A stretch of DNA of 64,000 nt from Hoeflea_A sp965228785 (GTDB lineage Bacteria > Pseudomonadota > Alphaproteobacteria > Rhizobiales > Rhizobiaceae), in NCBI GenBank assembly GCA_965228785.1, contig CBDDIF010000001.1, positions 372,001 through 436,000 of the forward strand, in the 5' to 3' direction. Below the pieces are notes generated by a model. That model had not been told where the DNA came from. It did not search any database and was given only the letters and a program-made list of their open reading frames with translations. Of this stretch, positions 42,469 through 51,924 are shown piece by piece (the stretch's first letter is position 1; each line of letters starts with the position of its first letter). The position numbers and the translations under genes were made by a program.

Positions 42469-42588
42469 GTGCCCGCAGTGTGCAGAATGCCCACCAAAGC
42501 GGCAATCATCTACGGGCCTGCTTAAATTTTCATCAAATGCCTGTTTGTTCATCCGGCCTGCCTACCAAAAAGGCAGACTTTTCGCGTT

Positions 42589-42604
42589 TGGCACAAAAAT
42601 TGAC
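42589..42604 (+). promoter_or_regulatory. Sigma-54 promoter of the second amtB
   Basis: TGGCAC at 42589-42594, five A bases, TTGAC at 42600-42604, and the start codon 38 bp later. The same -24 element as before glnK. No clear NtrC palindrome is seen in the 120 bp upstream. Confidence 0.75.
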
Positions 42605-42642
42605 TCCCCTCGCCCAGAACGTTCTGAAACGGAGAGGGATTC

Positions 42643-43866
42643 ATGGAACAGCCACAAGTCGGCGGCGACGTATTCTTTGTGCTTCTAGGCGCCATCCTGG
42701 TGTTCGCGATGCACGGCGGCTTTGCCTTTCTGGAGGTCGGCACTGTTCGCCACAAGAGCCAGGTCAACGCCCTGGTCAAGATTCTTGGCGACTTTGCCTT
42801 GTCGACCATCAGTTACTTTTTCATCGGTTTCGCCGTTGCCTATGGCGTGACCTTCTTTGTCAGCGCCGCGACCCTGTCAGGTGCCGGCGGGGGCGAGGTG
42901 TTCATGCCGCAGGGCTTCACTCTGGTGAAGTTCTTCTTCCTGACCACCTTTGCGGCGGCCATACCGGCGATCATCTCCGGCGGGATCGCCGAGCGGATGC
43001 GGTTCCAGCCGCAGTGCATCGCGACCGTGGTCATCGTTGCCCTCGTCTACCCATTCTTCGAAGGCATGGTTTGGAACGGCAATTTCGGTTTTCAGGATGC
43101 GCTCGAAGGTGCCTTCGGTGTTCCGTTTCATGATTTTGCCGGTTCCATCGTCGTCCACGCCGTCGGCGGCTGGATCGCACTGCCCGCGGTCATCCTGCTG
43201 GGCGCCCGCCTGGGACGCTACACCAAATCGGGCGGCTCGCACCCCTTCGCCCCGTCCTCGATCCCATGGCTTGCGCTCGGATCCTGGCTGCTCTGTGTCG
43301 GCTGGTTCGGCTTCAACGTGATGAGTGCCCAGTCACTGGAAGGCGTCAGTGGCCTAGTGGCGATCAACTCGCTGATGGCGATGGTCGGCGGCATCGTGGT
43401 GGCGCTGATTGCCGGGCGCAACGATCCGGGTTTCGTGCACAACGGCGCGCTCGCCGGGCTTGTTGCCGTCTGCGCCGGGTCCGACGTGTTCCATCCGATC
43501 GGCGCGTTTGTCGTCGGTGGCGTTGCCGGCTTCCTGTTTGTCAAAGGCTTCACCTGGTGCCAGGAAAAGCTCAAGGTCGACGACGTGCTGGGTGTTTGGC
43601 CGCTGCATGGCCTGTGCGGCCTGTGGGGCGGTATTGCCTGCGGCATCTTCGGACTCGAAGCGCTCGGCGGCCTTGGCGGCGTATCCTTCGGCGCCCAGCT
43701 GGTCGGCTCGATCCTCGGCGCGGGCTACGCGGCAGTTGCAGGATTCATCGTCTATGGTGCGCTCGACCGCATTATCGGCCTCCGGTTGGCCGAAGAAGAG
43801 GAAGTGCGTGGCGCCGACCTGTCGATCCACAAGATCGGCGCCAATCCGGAAGCCGAGATCCTCTAA
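42643..43866 (+). CDS. Second, divergent ammonium transporter
   Basis: 407 aa with eleven helices, no cleaved signal. Pore histidines in FAGSIVVHAVGGWIAL and GVWPLHGLCGLWGG; FLEVGTVRHKSQVNAL differs from the FAMLEAGMVRSKNA start of the first AmtB, so this is a different AMT subtype, not a recent duplicate. The C-terminal AEEEEVRGADLSIHKIGANPEAEI still resembles the GlnK-docking region. No glnK of its own. It has its own sigma-54-like promoter after the terminator. Confidence 0.92.
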   Translation: MEQPQVGGDVFFVLLGAILVFAMHGGFAFLEVGTVRHKSQVNALVKILGDFALSTISYFFIGFAVAYGVTFFVSAATLSGAGGGEVFMPQGFTLVKFFFLTTFAAAIPAIISGGIAERMRFQPQCIATVVIVALVYPFFEGMVWNGNFGFQDALEGAFGVPFHDFAGSIVVHAVGGWIALPAVILLGARLGRYTKSGGSHPFAPSSIPWLALGSWLLCVGWFGFNVMSAQSLEGVSGLVAINSLMAMVGGIVVALIAGRNDPGFVHNGALAGLVAVCAGSDVFHPIGAFVVGGVAGFLFVKGFTWCQEKLKVDDVLGVWPLHGLCGLWGGIACGIFGLEALGGLGGVSFGAQLVGSILGAGYAAVAGFIVYGALDRIIGLRLAEEEEVRGADLSIHKIGANPEAEIL

Positions 43867-43885
43867 TCCGGAAATCATGAATATC

Positions 43886-43915
43886 AGCGCCGCCGTGTTC
43901 TCCAGCGGCGGCGCT
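43886..43915 (+). terminator. Hairpin after the second amtB
   Basis: AGCGCCGCCG (43886-43895) pairs perfectly with CGGCGGCGCT (43906-43915). No T-tract follows directly, so termination strength is uncertain. Confidence 0.55.
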
Positions 43916-44016
43916 GCATGGTTAATGCCCCTTTAACTCAACCGCCCGTATGATGCCCATCTGTGCGGGCCGCCTGTCCGCGCTCTGGGTAGCGATTACG
44001 AGTTCGAGGCGTTGTG

Positions 44017-46614
44017 ATGCAAACGGGCAATCCATTGATGTTTGGCGGTCATCTGCTGCTGGGCCTGAGAATCCCTGATTTTCTCAGACGGCCCATGCGG
44101 ATCGTGATGGGCGTTTGCTGGCTTGGGGGGCTTGTGCTTGCCGTTGCGGCGCTGGCCACCTGGAACGTGTCCGACCCCAGCTTCAGCTACGCGACGGGCA
44201 AGGCGCCGGCCAATGTGCTGGGATTTGGCGGAGCTGCCTTTGCCGATGTGATGATGCAGTTTTTCGGCCTTGCCTCAGTGGCTGTACTTCTGCCTATGAT
44301 CCTGTGGGGCTTCTACCTGATGCGCGGCCGACCCGTTGACCGGGTGCTGGCGCGGTTGTCTGCCTGGTTCGGTGGCAGCGTTCTCGCTGCGGCCGTGCTC
44401 GCCTGCGTATCGGCGCCGCCTTCCTGGCCGCTTCCGACCGGGCTTGGCGGGGTGTTCGGCGACATGATCCTGAAAATGCCGTCAGCGCTCACTGGTGACT
44501 ATCCGTCCGGCTTCCTGGCGGTTGTTCTTGCCGTCATGCTGGCCCTGCCGGCGACCTGGATGATGCTGTTTGCCGCTTTGCTGATCGCTCCGCCGGCGGT
44601 GGATGAGCGCAAATCGGGGAAGGTTGCCCGGGCGCGCATGCAACGTAAGGACGACGAACGGGAGGACGACGACGAAGACGAGGGTCGACCCTTCGGCGCA
44701 TTGTTCCTGGGTGCCACGGCCCATTTCTGGCTAATCGGCAGAGCACATTGGCGACGCCTGACTGGCAAGGTTGCTGAAAACTGGCCGGCCCGACCCGAGA
44801 TTCCCTATGATTTCAACGAGGAAGAATTCACCAGCCTGAATGGTGAGGACAGGGTCGAGCCTGAATTTGATGATGTCGGCGCGGCGCCGCAGAAGCTGCG
44901 ACCCGAACCGGTCAATGACGATGCTCCGCCATTCGACGAAGACGAGCCCGACTACAACGACCCCGCCGCCGAATGGGCACCACAGGAGGCACCGGAGGAT
45001 GGTGGCGACAACCAGGTCCGTGTTGTTCCTCGGGCCAACAAGCCGAAGCCCGGTGCTCGTGTTCAGCGGGAGGCGCAGACCTCAATGATCCGCGCCTCCG
45101 GATTCGAACTGCCGCCTCTGCGGCTGCTGGCCGAGCCCAGGAACGTCGCCAAGGATCCGAGCCTGTCGGACGATGCGCTGGAACAGAACGCCCGCATGTT
45201 GGAAGGCGTGCTGGAGGATTTCGGCGTGCGCGGCGAGATCATCAAGGTGCGTCCGGGACCGGTGGTGACGCTCTACGAACTGGAGCCGGCGCCGGGCATC
45301 AAGTCCTCGCGGGTCATCGGGCTCGCCGATGATATCGCCCGCTCGATGAGCGCCATCGCGGCACGTGTCGCCGTCGTGCCGGGCCGCAACGCCATCGGTA
45401 TCGAACTCCCGAACCAGGGCCGCGAGACGGTCTATCTGCAGGAGCTGTTGTCGAGCCGGGACTTCGAGGCCAGCAAGGCCAAGCTGGCGCTTTCGCTGGG
45501 CAAGACGATCGGCGGCGAGTCGGTGATCGCCGACCTCGCCAAGATGCCGCACCTGCTGGTCGCTGGTACGACGGGCTCGGGTAAGTCGGTCGCCATCAAC
45601 ACCATGATCCTGTCGATCGTCTACAGAATGTCGCCGGAAAAGTGCCGGTTGATCATGATCGACCCGAAGATGCTGGAACTGTCGGTCTATGACGGCATTC
45701 CGCACCTGCTCACGCCGGTGGTGACCGACCCGAAAAAGGCGGTTGTCGCACTCAAATGGACCGTGCGCGAGATGGAAGACCGCTACAAGAAGATGTCGAA
45801 GATAGGCGTGCGCAATATCGACGGCTTCAACAGCCGCGTCGAGCAGGCTGCCAAGAAGGGCGAGGCGATTACCCGCACGGTGCAGACCGGCTTCGACCGC
45901 GAAACCGGCGAGGCGATTTACGAGACCGAGGAATTCGACCTGACGCCGATGCCCTATATCGTCGTCATCATCGACGAGATGGCCGACCTGATGATGGTCG
46001 CGGGCAAGGACATCGAAGGCGCCGTTCAACGGCTCGCACAGATGGCCCGCGCCGCCGGCATCCATGTCATCATGGCGACGCAGCGTCCGTCGGTCGACGT
46101 GATCACCGGCACGATCAAGGCCAACTTTCCAACGCGAATTTCCTTCCAGGTCACGTCGAAGATCGACTCGCGCACCATCCTGGGAGAGCAGGGCGCCGAA
46201 CAGCTGCTCGGTATGGGCGACATGCTCTATATGGCCGGCGGCGGTCGCATACAGCGCGTGCACGGACCGTTCGTCTCCGATTCCGAGGTCGAGGAGATCG
46301 TCGGCTTCCTCAAGGCTCAGGGCGTGCCGGAATATCTCGACGCCATTACGGAGGACGACGATGAGGAGGCAGCCGAAGGCGGTGGAACCGGAGGCGGCAA
46401 TCTCGGTGATTCGGCCGATCCTTACGATCAGGCCGTGGCCGTTGTCCTGCGTGACGGCAAGGCATCGACGTCCTATATTCAAAGACGTCTCGGAATCGGC
46501 TACAACAGGGCCGCATCGCTCATCGAGCGCATGGAGGAAGAGGGCGTCATCGGCCCGGCCAACCATGCCGGCAAGCGCGAAATTCTCGTGCCGACCGAAG
46601 AGGATGTGCTGTAG
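44017..46614 (+). CDS. ftsK: DNA translocase FtsK
   Basis: 865 aa from ATG 44017 (GAGG seven bases upstream). Four N-terminal transmembrane helices (residues 1-195), an acidic Pro-rich linker to about 355, then the motor: Walker A GTTGSGKS at 517-524, Walker B VVIIDEMADL, the QRPSVDVITGTIKANFP strand, and a C-terminal gamma winged helix (DPYDQAVAVVLRDGKASTSYIQRRLG) that reads KOPS sequences. It pumps chromosome dimers to XerCD/dif at the septum. lolA and xth follow, a conserved order in Hyphomicrobiales. Confidence 0.95.
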   Translation: MQTGNPLMFGGHLLLGLRIPDFLRRPMRIVMGVCWLGGLVLAVAALATWNVSDPSFSYATGKAPANVLGFGGAAFADVMMQFFGLASVAVLLPMILWGFYLMRGRPVDRVLARLSAWFGGSVLAAAVLACVSAPPSWPLPTGLGGVFGDMILKMPSALTGDYPSGFLAVVLAVMLALPATWMMLFAALLIAPPAVDERKSGKVARARMQRKDDEREDDDEDEGRPFGALFLGATAHFWLIGRAHWRRLTGKVAENWPARPEIPYDFNEEEFTSLNGEDRVEPEFDDVGAAPQKLRPEPVNDDAPPFDEDEPDYNDPAAEWAPQEAPEDGGDNQVRVVPRANKPKPGARVQREAQTSMIRASGFELPPLRLLAEPRNVAKDPSLSDDALEQNARMLEGVLEDFGVRGEIIKVRPGPVVTLYELEPAPGIKSSRVIGLADDIARSMSAIAARVAVVPGRNAIGIELPNQGRETVYLQELLSSRDFEASKAKLALSLGKTIGGESVIADLAKMPHLLVAGTTGSGKSVAINTMILSIVYRMSPEKCRLIMIDPKMLELSVYDGIPHLLTPVVTDPKKAVVALKWTVREMEDRYKKMSKIGVRNIDGFNSRVEQAAKKGEAITRTVQTGFDRETGEAIYETEEFDLTPMPYIVVIIDEMADLMMVAGKDIEGAVQRLAQMARAAGIHVIMATQRPSVDVITGTIKANFPTRISFQVTSKIDSRTILGEQGAEQLLGMGDMLYMAGGGRIQRVHGPFVSDSEVEEIVGFLKAQGVPEYLDAITEDDDEEAAEGGGTGGGNLGDSADPYDQAVAVVLRDGKASTSYIQRRLGIGYNRAASLIERMEEEGVIGPANHAGKREILVPTEEDVL

Positions 46615-46738
46615 CGCGGGCTCTCCGGTTTCGCGCAAGCGTCACAGTTTAGTGCTTCCAAAGCCCGGCGTTCTTTGGGCGAATCTGCGTCACACTGGCG
46701 CCGCAGTTTCGTGACCTAACGGGGTCGCAATTCAGGAG

Positions 46739-47365
46739 ATGTCCATGAGTCTCAAGACGATCGCCGCAGCCGGATTTACCGCACTTGCCCTTGCTGTTGG
46801 CGGGCCCGTTGCCGCGCAGGCACAGTCAGCGGCGGAGAAAATCGCCAATCATTTCTCTTCGGTCAGAACCATGACCGGCGAGTTCGTCCAATTCGGGCCG
46901 ACCGGTCAGCAGACCGCCGGCAAGTTCTTTATCGAGCGGCCGGGCAAGCTGCGCTTCAACTACGAGGATCCGTCGCCGGTGCGAGTGATCGCCGACGGAA
47001 AATCCGTCGTCATCGGCAATCGCAAGCTGCGCACCTGGGATATCTATCCGCTCGGCAAGACGCCCCTGAAACTGCTGTTGTCCGAGACGATCGACCTGGA
47101 CAGCAAGATGGTCAAATCGGTTTCGGTCGAACCGGACCTGACGACAATCGTGCTCGGTGACAAGACCATTTTCGGCAGGTCGACCATCACGATGCTGTTC
47201 GATTCCAACACCTACGAGCTGCGCCAGTGGACCATCACAGACGCCCAGGGCAAGGACACCACCGTGATGATTTTCAACGTGCAGAATGGCGTGCGCTTTG
47301 CCGACAGTGTCTTCAAAGTGCCCTACGATCAGGTGCACCAGAGCCGCGGCAACAGCAACCGTTAG
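46739..47365 (+). CDS. lolA: Outer-membrane lipoprotein carrier protein
   Basis: 208 aa. Signal peptide MSMSLKTIAAAGFTALALAV then GGPVAAQAQ. Mature LolA-fold motifs: FSSVRTMTGEFVQFGPTGQQTAGKFFIERPGKLRFNYEDPSPV and the barrel strands with LLLSETIDL. Carries lipoproteins across the periplasm to LolB. AGGAGA lies before two close ATGs (46739, 46745); the second fits the spacing slightly better. Confidence 0.92.
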   Translation: MSMSLKTIAAAGFTALALAVGGPVAAQAQSAAEKIANHFSSVRTMTGEFVQFGPTGQQTAGKFFIERPGKLRFNYEDPSPVRVIADGKSVVIGNRKLRTWDIYPLGKTPLKLLLSETIDLDSKMVKSVSVEPDLTTIVLGDKTIFGRSTITMLFDSNTYELRQWTITDAQGKDTTVMIFNVQNGVRFADSVFKVPYDQVHQSRGNSNR

Positions 47366-47478
47366 CCTCGCTGCCCACAGATTAACTGTGCGCATCCCTC
47401 GGCTGGCGCCGCCGGCCTCTTTGCAATTTTGCCCTGCCCTGTATGGTCCCTCTGTCGTTCATTCGAGAGGGTCGTTGC

Positions 47479-48282
47479 ATGGCGTTTTCCGTTGCCACAT
47501 GGAACATCAATTCGGTGCGCCTGCGGCGGCCGCTGGTTTCAAAGCTGCTAAAGGCCCAGGCTCCGGACGTGTTGTGCTTGCAGGAAACCAAATGTCCGAA
47601 TGACGCCTTTCCGATGAAATCATTCCGGGCCCTCGGATATCGCCATATCGAAGTGCACGGACAGAAAGGCTATCACGGCGTGGCGTTGATTTCGCGCCTG
47701 CCGCTTACGGAAGTCGAACGGCGCGACTACTGCAATGTTGGTGATTCCCGCCATATCTCGGCCATTGTCGAGACGGCGGGCCGGCGCATCCGGGTGCACA
47801 ATTTTTACGTTCCGGCGGGCGGCGATCAACCGGACCGGTCGGTCAATCCGAAATTCGCCCACAAGCTCGACTTCATCGAAGAAATGAAAGAGCTGCATTC
47901 GGAGTCCGAGAGCGATGTCTCATCGATCCTGGTCGGCGATCTCAACATTGCGCCGCTGGAAACCGATGTCTGGTCGCATAAACAGTTGCTCCGAGTGGTC
48001 AGCCACACGCCGATCGAAACCGACGGGCTGAAAGACGTGCAGGCGACAGGGGGCTGGGTCGACCTGATGCGCCAGCACATTCCGGAAGAAGAGAAAGTGT
48101 ACACCTGGTGGAGCTACCGGGCGCGCGACTGGTCTGCCGTCGACAAGGGTCGGCGGCTCGACCATATCTGGTCGTCACCCGACCTCTCCCCGGCCTTGTC
48201 CGACGTGACGGTCATGCGCGAGGCGCGCGGCTGGAAACGGCCGTCGGACCACGTGCCCGTATTGGCACGGTTCGAATTCTGA
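47479..48282 (+). CDS. xth: Exodeoxyribonuclease III
   Basis: 267 aa from ATG 47479 (GAGAGGG upstream; frame open further left). FSVATWNINSVRLR, LQETKCPND, the Tyr in NFYVPAGGD, LVGDLNIAP, and the DH pair in PSDHVPVLARF are all the catalytic signatures of AP endonuclease/exonuclease III. Repairs abasic sites. It is the last gene of the ftsK-lolA-xth run. Confidence 0.95.
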   Translation: MAFSVATWNINSVRLRRPLVSKLLKAQAPDVLCLQETKCPNDAFPMKSFRALGYRHIEVHGQKGYHGVALISRLPLTEVERRDYCNVGDSRHISAIVETAGRRIRVHNFYVPAGGDQPDRSVNPKFAHKLDFIEEMKELHSESESDVSSILVGDLNIAPLETDVWSHKQLLRVVSHTPIETDGLKDVQATGGWVDLMRQHIPEEEKVYTWWSYRARDWSAVDKGRRLDHIWSSPDLSPALSDVTVMREARGWKRPSDHVPVLARFEF

Positions 48283-48291
48283 ATTGGAAAG

Positions 48292-48319
48292 TTCGGGGCG
48301 CTGCCGGGCAGCGCCCGAA
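48292..48319 (+). terminator. Hairpin after xth
   Basis: TTCGGG-G-CGCTGCC pairs with GGGCAGCGCCCGAA with one bulged base. No T-run follows, so this is a modest candidate. Confidence 0.5.
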
Positions 48320-48325
48320 TCGCGA

Positions 48326-48451
48326 TCAGCGGTTGCGAGACGCCGGATAGCGGGGTTCCGGGATCTTGTAGGGCCGGGTGCTTCCGGTGACCGACAGGAT
48401 CGAGGCTATTCTCACAATGCCTTCGCCGGTTCTTTTGAGCGCGTTCTTCAT
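48326..48451 (-). CDS. 41-residue basic small protein
   Basis: ATG at 48451 is preceded by AAGGAGG with a seven-base gap, an unusually good ribosome site for random DNA. The product, MKNALKRTGEGIVRIASILS then VTGSTRPYKIPEPRYPASRNR, has an amphipathic N-terminal helix and a Pro/Arg-rich tail. I recognise no family. It is antisense to nothing and lies between xth and the P450. Possibly a real small protein; coding is supported by the ribosome site and start only. Confidence 0.45.
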   Translation of the reverse strand: MKNALKRTGEGIVRIASILSVTGSTRPYKIPEPRYPASRNR

Positions 48452-48644
48452 GACAAATCCTCCTTCAAGTGGATCGAAGTAGCGGCGTCCCTTGGTCGGG
48501 ATACGCCGTCCTGTTGCCCTGAAGGTGTTGAACGAATTGTGGCAATTCAAGACTGCCTTTCTCATCCGTTCGTCGTAGGTTCAACGGTTCCAACGGACGA
48601 CAAACATGAGTCGCCGGGATGGAGCTTCGGAAATCATTCCGGTT

Positions 48645-49814
48645 CTAGCTGAAGCGCGCCGGCAAGTGCGCATAGGCACAGATGGTGTTGTTCATTGCGA
48701 TGGTCGGTGTTCCGACCTCGATGGTGCGGACCCGCTCCAGCATGGCCTTGAGAATGGCCGACATTTCCATAAGAGCGAGATGCATGCCGATGCAGGTGTG
48801 GATGCCGGCGCCAAAGCCAAGATGGCGGCGGTTGTTGCGGGTGATGTCGAAGCGATCCGGGTCGTCGAAAATGCTCTCGTCGCGGTTGGCTGATGCAAAG
48901 AGCATCATCACCCGGGCACCGAGGGGTATGTCGACACCATCGATGGTGAGCGGCCGAGTGGTGGTGCGTGAGAACGATCGGATGGGCGTGCCGAGGCGAA
49001 CCGCTTCGTGCGCCGCGTTGAGGATACGGTCGGGATGCTGCCTTAGTTTTTCCCACTGGTCGGGATTACGGCCGAGATGCCATATAAGGTGGCCAATGGC
49101 CGAGATGGTCGTGTCGAGGCTCGGGTTTATATAGTCGCGGATGGCGAAAGGTGCGAGGTCCGGGTCGATATCACCGTTTGCCGCCAGCGCGAGGACTCGT
49201 TCGATCCAGCTGCCGGATGCTACCGTATCCGGACCGAGATCGTCCTTGATAAACTCGCGCATTTCCCTGATTTCCGCGACTGCAGCACAACCCCGCTCGT
49301 TCTGCACGCCCAGGACATTGAAGGCCGCGGCCGCCCATTTCAGCATGTTTGATTTACCGTAGTCCGGCAATCCGACCAGATCGCGCACGATGGCCAGCGG
49401 CAAGACCTGGGCTAGATCGGCAACTGCATCAAACTCGTCCTCCCGCATCAACGAGGCAATCAGCCCGGCTGCCATATCGTCGACGCGCGGGCGAATGCTC
49501 TCCAGCGCGGCTGGAGTCAAAGGCGGTGCCATGGCGTCGCGCAGTTGGGTGTGGCGGGGTGGGTCGGAGGCGACCGTATTGCCCTGCAGGAAAGTGCAGC
49601 CGAACTGATCCGCGGCAACGCCATTTCGACTGCAGAAATCTTCGTGGTTACGCACGGCTTCGCGGATAACGCCGGCGCGAGTCAATGCGAAATTTTCGTG
49701 CGCCGGCAGCCAAAGTACCGCGCCCATTTCGCGCATCCGCGCGTAGCGTGGCCAGGGATCCCGAATGAACGCATCGGAATACAGGTCGAAATCGCAGACA
49801 GGAGCCTGGGTCAC
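48645..49814 (-). CDS. Cytochrome P450
   Basis: 389 aa from GTG 49814 (GAGAGG seven bases upstream). I-helix NPSLDTTISAIGHLIWHL has a Thr pair in place of the usual AGxDT; the K-helix ExxR is in AHEAVRL; the heme ligand Cys341 is in FGAGIHTCIGMHLA. The EDFCSRNG and HRQLRDAMAPPLTP-like regions match bacterial CYP class I enzymes. It needs a ferredoxin and reductase, neither seen nearby. Divergent from an orphan TRAP-binding protein, which may bring its substrate. Confidence 0.9.
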   Translation of the reverse strand: MTQAPVCDFDLYSDAFIRDPWPRYARMREMGAVLWLPAHENFALTRAGVIREAVRNHEDFCSRNGVAADQFGCTFLQGNTVASDPPRHTQLRDAMAPPLTPAALESIRPRVDDMAAGLIASLMREDEFDAVADLAQVLPLAIVRDLVGLPDYGKSNMLKWAAAAFNVLGVQNERGCAAVAEIREMREFIKDDLGPDTVASGSWIERVLALAANGDIDPDLAPFAIRDYINPSLDTTISAIGHLIWHLGRNPDQWEKLRQHPDRILNAAHEAVRLGTPIRSFSRTTTRPLTIDGVDIPLGARVMMLFASANRDESIFDDPDRFDITRNNRRHLGFGAGIHTCIGMHLALMEMSAILKAMLERVRTIEVGTPTIAMNNTICAYAHLPARFS

Positions 49815-49908
49815 GGGTGGGCCTCTCGGGTTCTTGTCTATCAACCCTAACAATGATAAATACGTTTAGCAATAATAAACAAAATTTGAAAACCCCAAGG
49901 AGGAACCC

Positions 49909-50928
49909 ATGACCATTTTTCGGAAATCACTGGTTTGCGCCCTCGCCTTGCAGATGATGACGGCCGCTGCCGTGGCAGCGGACTACACCCTCACCATTTC
50001 CAGCTGGGCGCCACCGGCTCACGGCCTCAACGCCCAGATGTGGCCGAACCTGATCAAGATGATCGAGGAAGCGACCGATGGACGGGTGACGGCGGAGGTG
50101 AAATACAATCTTGCGTCGCCGCCGGCTCAGATGGACCTGGTGCTCGATGGCGCTGCCGACATGTCAGTGATCTTTCACGGCTATCAGTCAGGCCGGTTTT
50201 CGGCGACCAAATTGATCGAGCTGCCAGGCTATTCCGGCGATGCCGAGGCTGCGTCCGTCGCCTATTGGCGGGTCCATGAGAACCACCTGGCAAAAGCCGA
50301 CGAACACCGCGGCGTCAAGGTGATCGGGTTGCACACCCATGGGCCTGCCCATCTGCACACCAACAAGAAGGTGACCTCGCTCGATGCAATCGATGGTCTC
50401 AAGGTGCGGGTGCCGGGTGGCGTTGGTTCGCTGGTGGGCGAAGCCCTGGGAGCAACCGGAATTCAGGTGCCGGCGCCGAAGGTTTATGAGACGCTGGCCT
50501 CGAATGTCGCCGACGGCGTTGTCATGCCATTCGAGAGTCGAGGCGGCTTCAAGCTGACAGAGGTGGCGAAAAACGTATACGAAATGCCGGGCGGTCTCTA
50601 TCGCGGCTCCTTCGCCTTCATCATGAACCAGGAAGCCTTCGACGGTTTGCCTGAAGATCTACGCAAGGCACTCGACGAAAAAGTGTTCGGTGAACCGGCC
50701 AGCCGCATGGCAGGTGCTGTGTGGGACAACATCGATGCCCGAGGCCGAAAGTTGACGAACGAGGCGGCCGACAATTCCGTCACCATGGCCAGCGATGCCG
50801 ACAAAACGGCCTATGAGGCCATCGCCGGCCCCATCGTTGCCTCGGTCCTCGAGGAGATAGCAGCCAAAGGCGTTGACGCCGAGGCAGCCCGAGCGATGAT
50901 TGCAGAGGAAATGGCCCGGGCGAAGTAA
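49909..50928 (+). CDS. Orphan TRAP solute-binding protein
   Basis: 339 aa, ribosome site AAGGAGGAAC. Signal peptide ends AAAVAA|DYTLTISSWAPP. The mature TRAP-P fold is related to the DctP/TakP superfamily (SWAPPAHGLNAQMWPNLIKMIEEATDGRV), and a conserved region KVRVPGGVGSLVGEALGAT lies where the ligand Arg normally sits. No DctQ/DctM permease genes follow; the operon ends in a hairpin. It may serve a TRAP system elsewhere or a sensor. The AT-rich 60 bp before it (49846-49905) holds a TAAA/TTTA palindrome-like region between it and the divergent P450. Confidence 0.85.
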   Translation: MTIFRKSLVCALALQMMTAAAVAADYTLTISSWAPPAHGLNAQMWPNLIKMIEEATDGRVTAEVKYNLASPPAQMDLVLDGAADMSVIFHGYQSGRFSATKLIELPGYSGDAEAASVAYWRVHENHLAKADEHRGVKVIGLHTHGPAHLHTNKKVTSLDAIDGLKVRVPGGVGSLVGEALGATGIQVPAPKVYETLASNVADGVVMPFESRGGFKLTEVAKNVYEMPGGLYRGSFAFIMNQEAFDGLPEDLRKALDEKVFGEPASRMAGAVWDNIDARGRKLTNEAADNSVTMASDADKTAYEAIAGPIVASVLEEIAAKGVDAEAARAMIAEEMARAK

Positions 50929-50944
50929 CCGGAGCGAACAAGGA

Positions 50945-50970
50945 GAAGCGCCGGCCTAATCCGGCGCTTC
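50945..50970 (+). terminator. Hairpin after the TRAP-binding protein gene
   Basis: GAAGCGCCGG (50945-50954) pairs exactly with CCGGCGCTTC (50961-50970). It is followed by TGCATC rather than a T-run. It closes the gene and separates it from the convergent IclR gene. Confidence 0.6.
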
Positions 50971-51016
50971 TGCATCCCGAGACCGGCGGATTTCCGGTCT
51001 TCTTTGGTGAACCCTT

Positions 51017-51787
51017 TCAGCGACTGGTATTGCCGAGCTCCCGTGACAGGGAAACAGCCGCGTCTTTCAGCACCTTCGCCGTTTCACCCGCCGGATCGGT
51101 GTTGAATTCTTCAAGCCAGCCGAGCGAAGTGAGCGCCAGTGCCAGCCGGTCGTCTCGATCGAAAACCGGTGCGCTCAGGGAGGCGATGCGCGGCAGCAGA
51201 TCGCCGTCAACCCGTCCCAGCCCGTCCGACCGGGTTCGCTCGCGCAGAGCTTCGATTTCCTTATCGCTTGTCGCCCGTTCGTCTCGGGCGACCGTTTCCG
51301 TCTGACTAGAATTGCCCCATGCCAGGAAGACCCGTCCCGTCGCTGAGGTCAGCACCGGCAGGACAAGGCCCGCTCGGACTTCGACGGTCACCGGCTTGAA
51401 GCCTTCGAAATAGCGCACGATCGTTGCGCCGTGGCTGCCCCAGACGGCGATGAAGACCGCTTCACCGGTTCGGTCGCGCAGCGTTTCGGCGGAGCGGCTG
51501 GCAAGTGCGATCACGTCAAGCCGGCGCAAAGCCGACATGCCGAGATGCAATGCGAACTGACCGAGATCGTAGCTGCCGTTTCCGTTCTGGCGCAGGACAC
51601 CGGAGCGCACCAGCGAGACCAGATAGTGGTGTACCTTGGATGGAGGCATGCCGGTCGCTTCCGACAATTCCTTCACGGCGAGCGGTCGGTCCGACGCTTC
51701 CATCACACGCAGGATGGCAAAGGCATGGTCGACGGACTGGACGCCCTTGCGGGTGTCGGGCGGTGGCGGGTTGAACGAATCGACCAT
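51017..51787 (-). CDS. IclR-family transcriptional regulator
   Basis: 256 aa. N-terminal winged helix (VQSVDHAFAILRVMEASDRPLAVKELSEATGMPPSKVHHYLVSLVRSG) and the C-terminal IclR ligand domain (RDRTGEAVFIAVWGSHGATIVRY and LTSATGRVFLAW). Divergent from the adenosine-deaminase-like gene (137 bp), convergent with the TRAP-binding protein; it probably regulates one or both. Ligand unknown. Confidence 0.9.
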   Translation of the reverse strand: MVDSFNPPPPDTRKGVQSVDHAFAILRVMEASDRPLAVKELSEATGMPPSKVHHYLVSLVRSGVLRQNGNGSYDLGQFALHLGMSALRRLDVIALASRSAETLRDRTGEAVFIAVWGSHGATIVRYFEGFKPVTVEVRAGLVLPVLTSATGRVFLAWGNSSQTETVARDERATSDKEIEALRERTRSDGLGRVDGDLLPRIASLSAPVFDRDDRLALALTSLGWLEEFNTDPAGETAKVLKDAAVSLSRELGNTSR

Positions 51788-51924
51788 GCTGCGATGCTAG
51801 AGTGTGACCCGGTTAAATGGAACCATGGTGCCGAGGATCGGGTTGCGATCGAGCCGCGCGGGCCGTTGACCAACGTGTTGAAGTCGCGTGACGGCTTCGA
51901 GGATTTGCTGCAAAGGGCCCTGAC

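Noticed and set aside
45082..46638. A 518-codon minus-strand frame over ftsK.
   Set aside because: Shadow of ftsK codon usage; no motif and no ribosome site.
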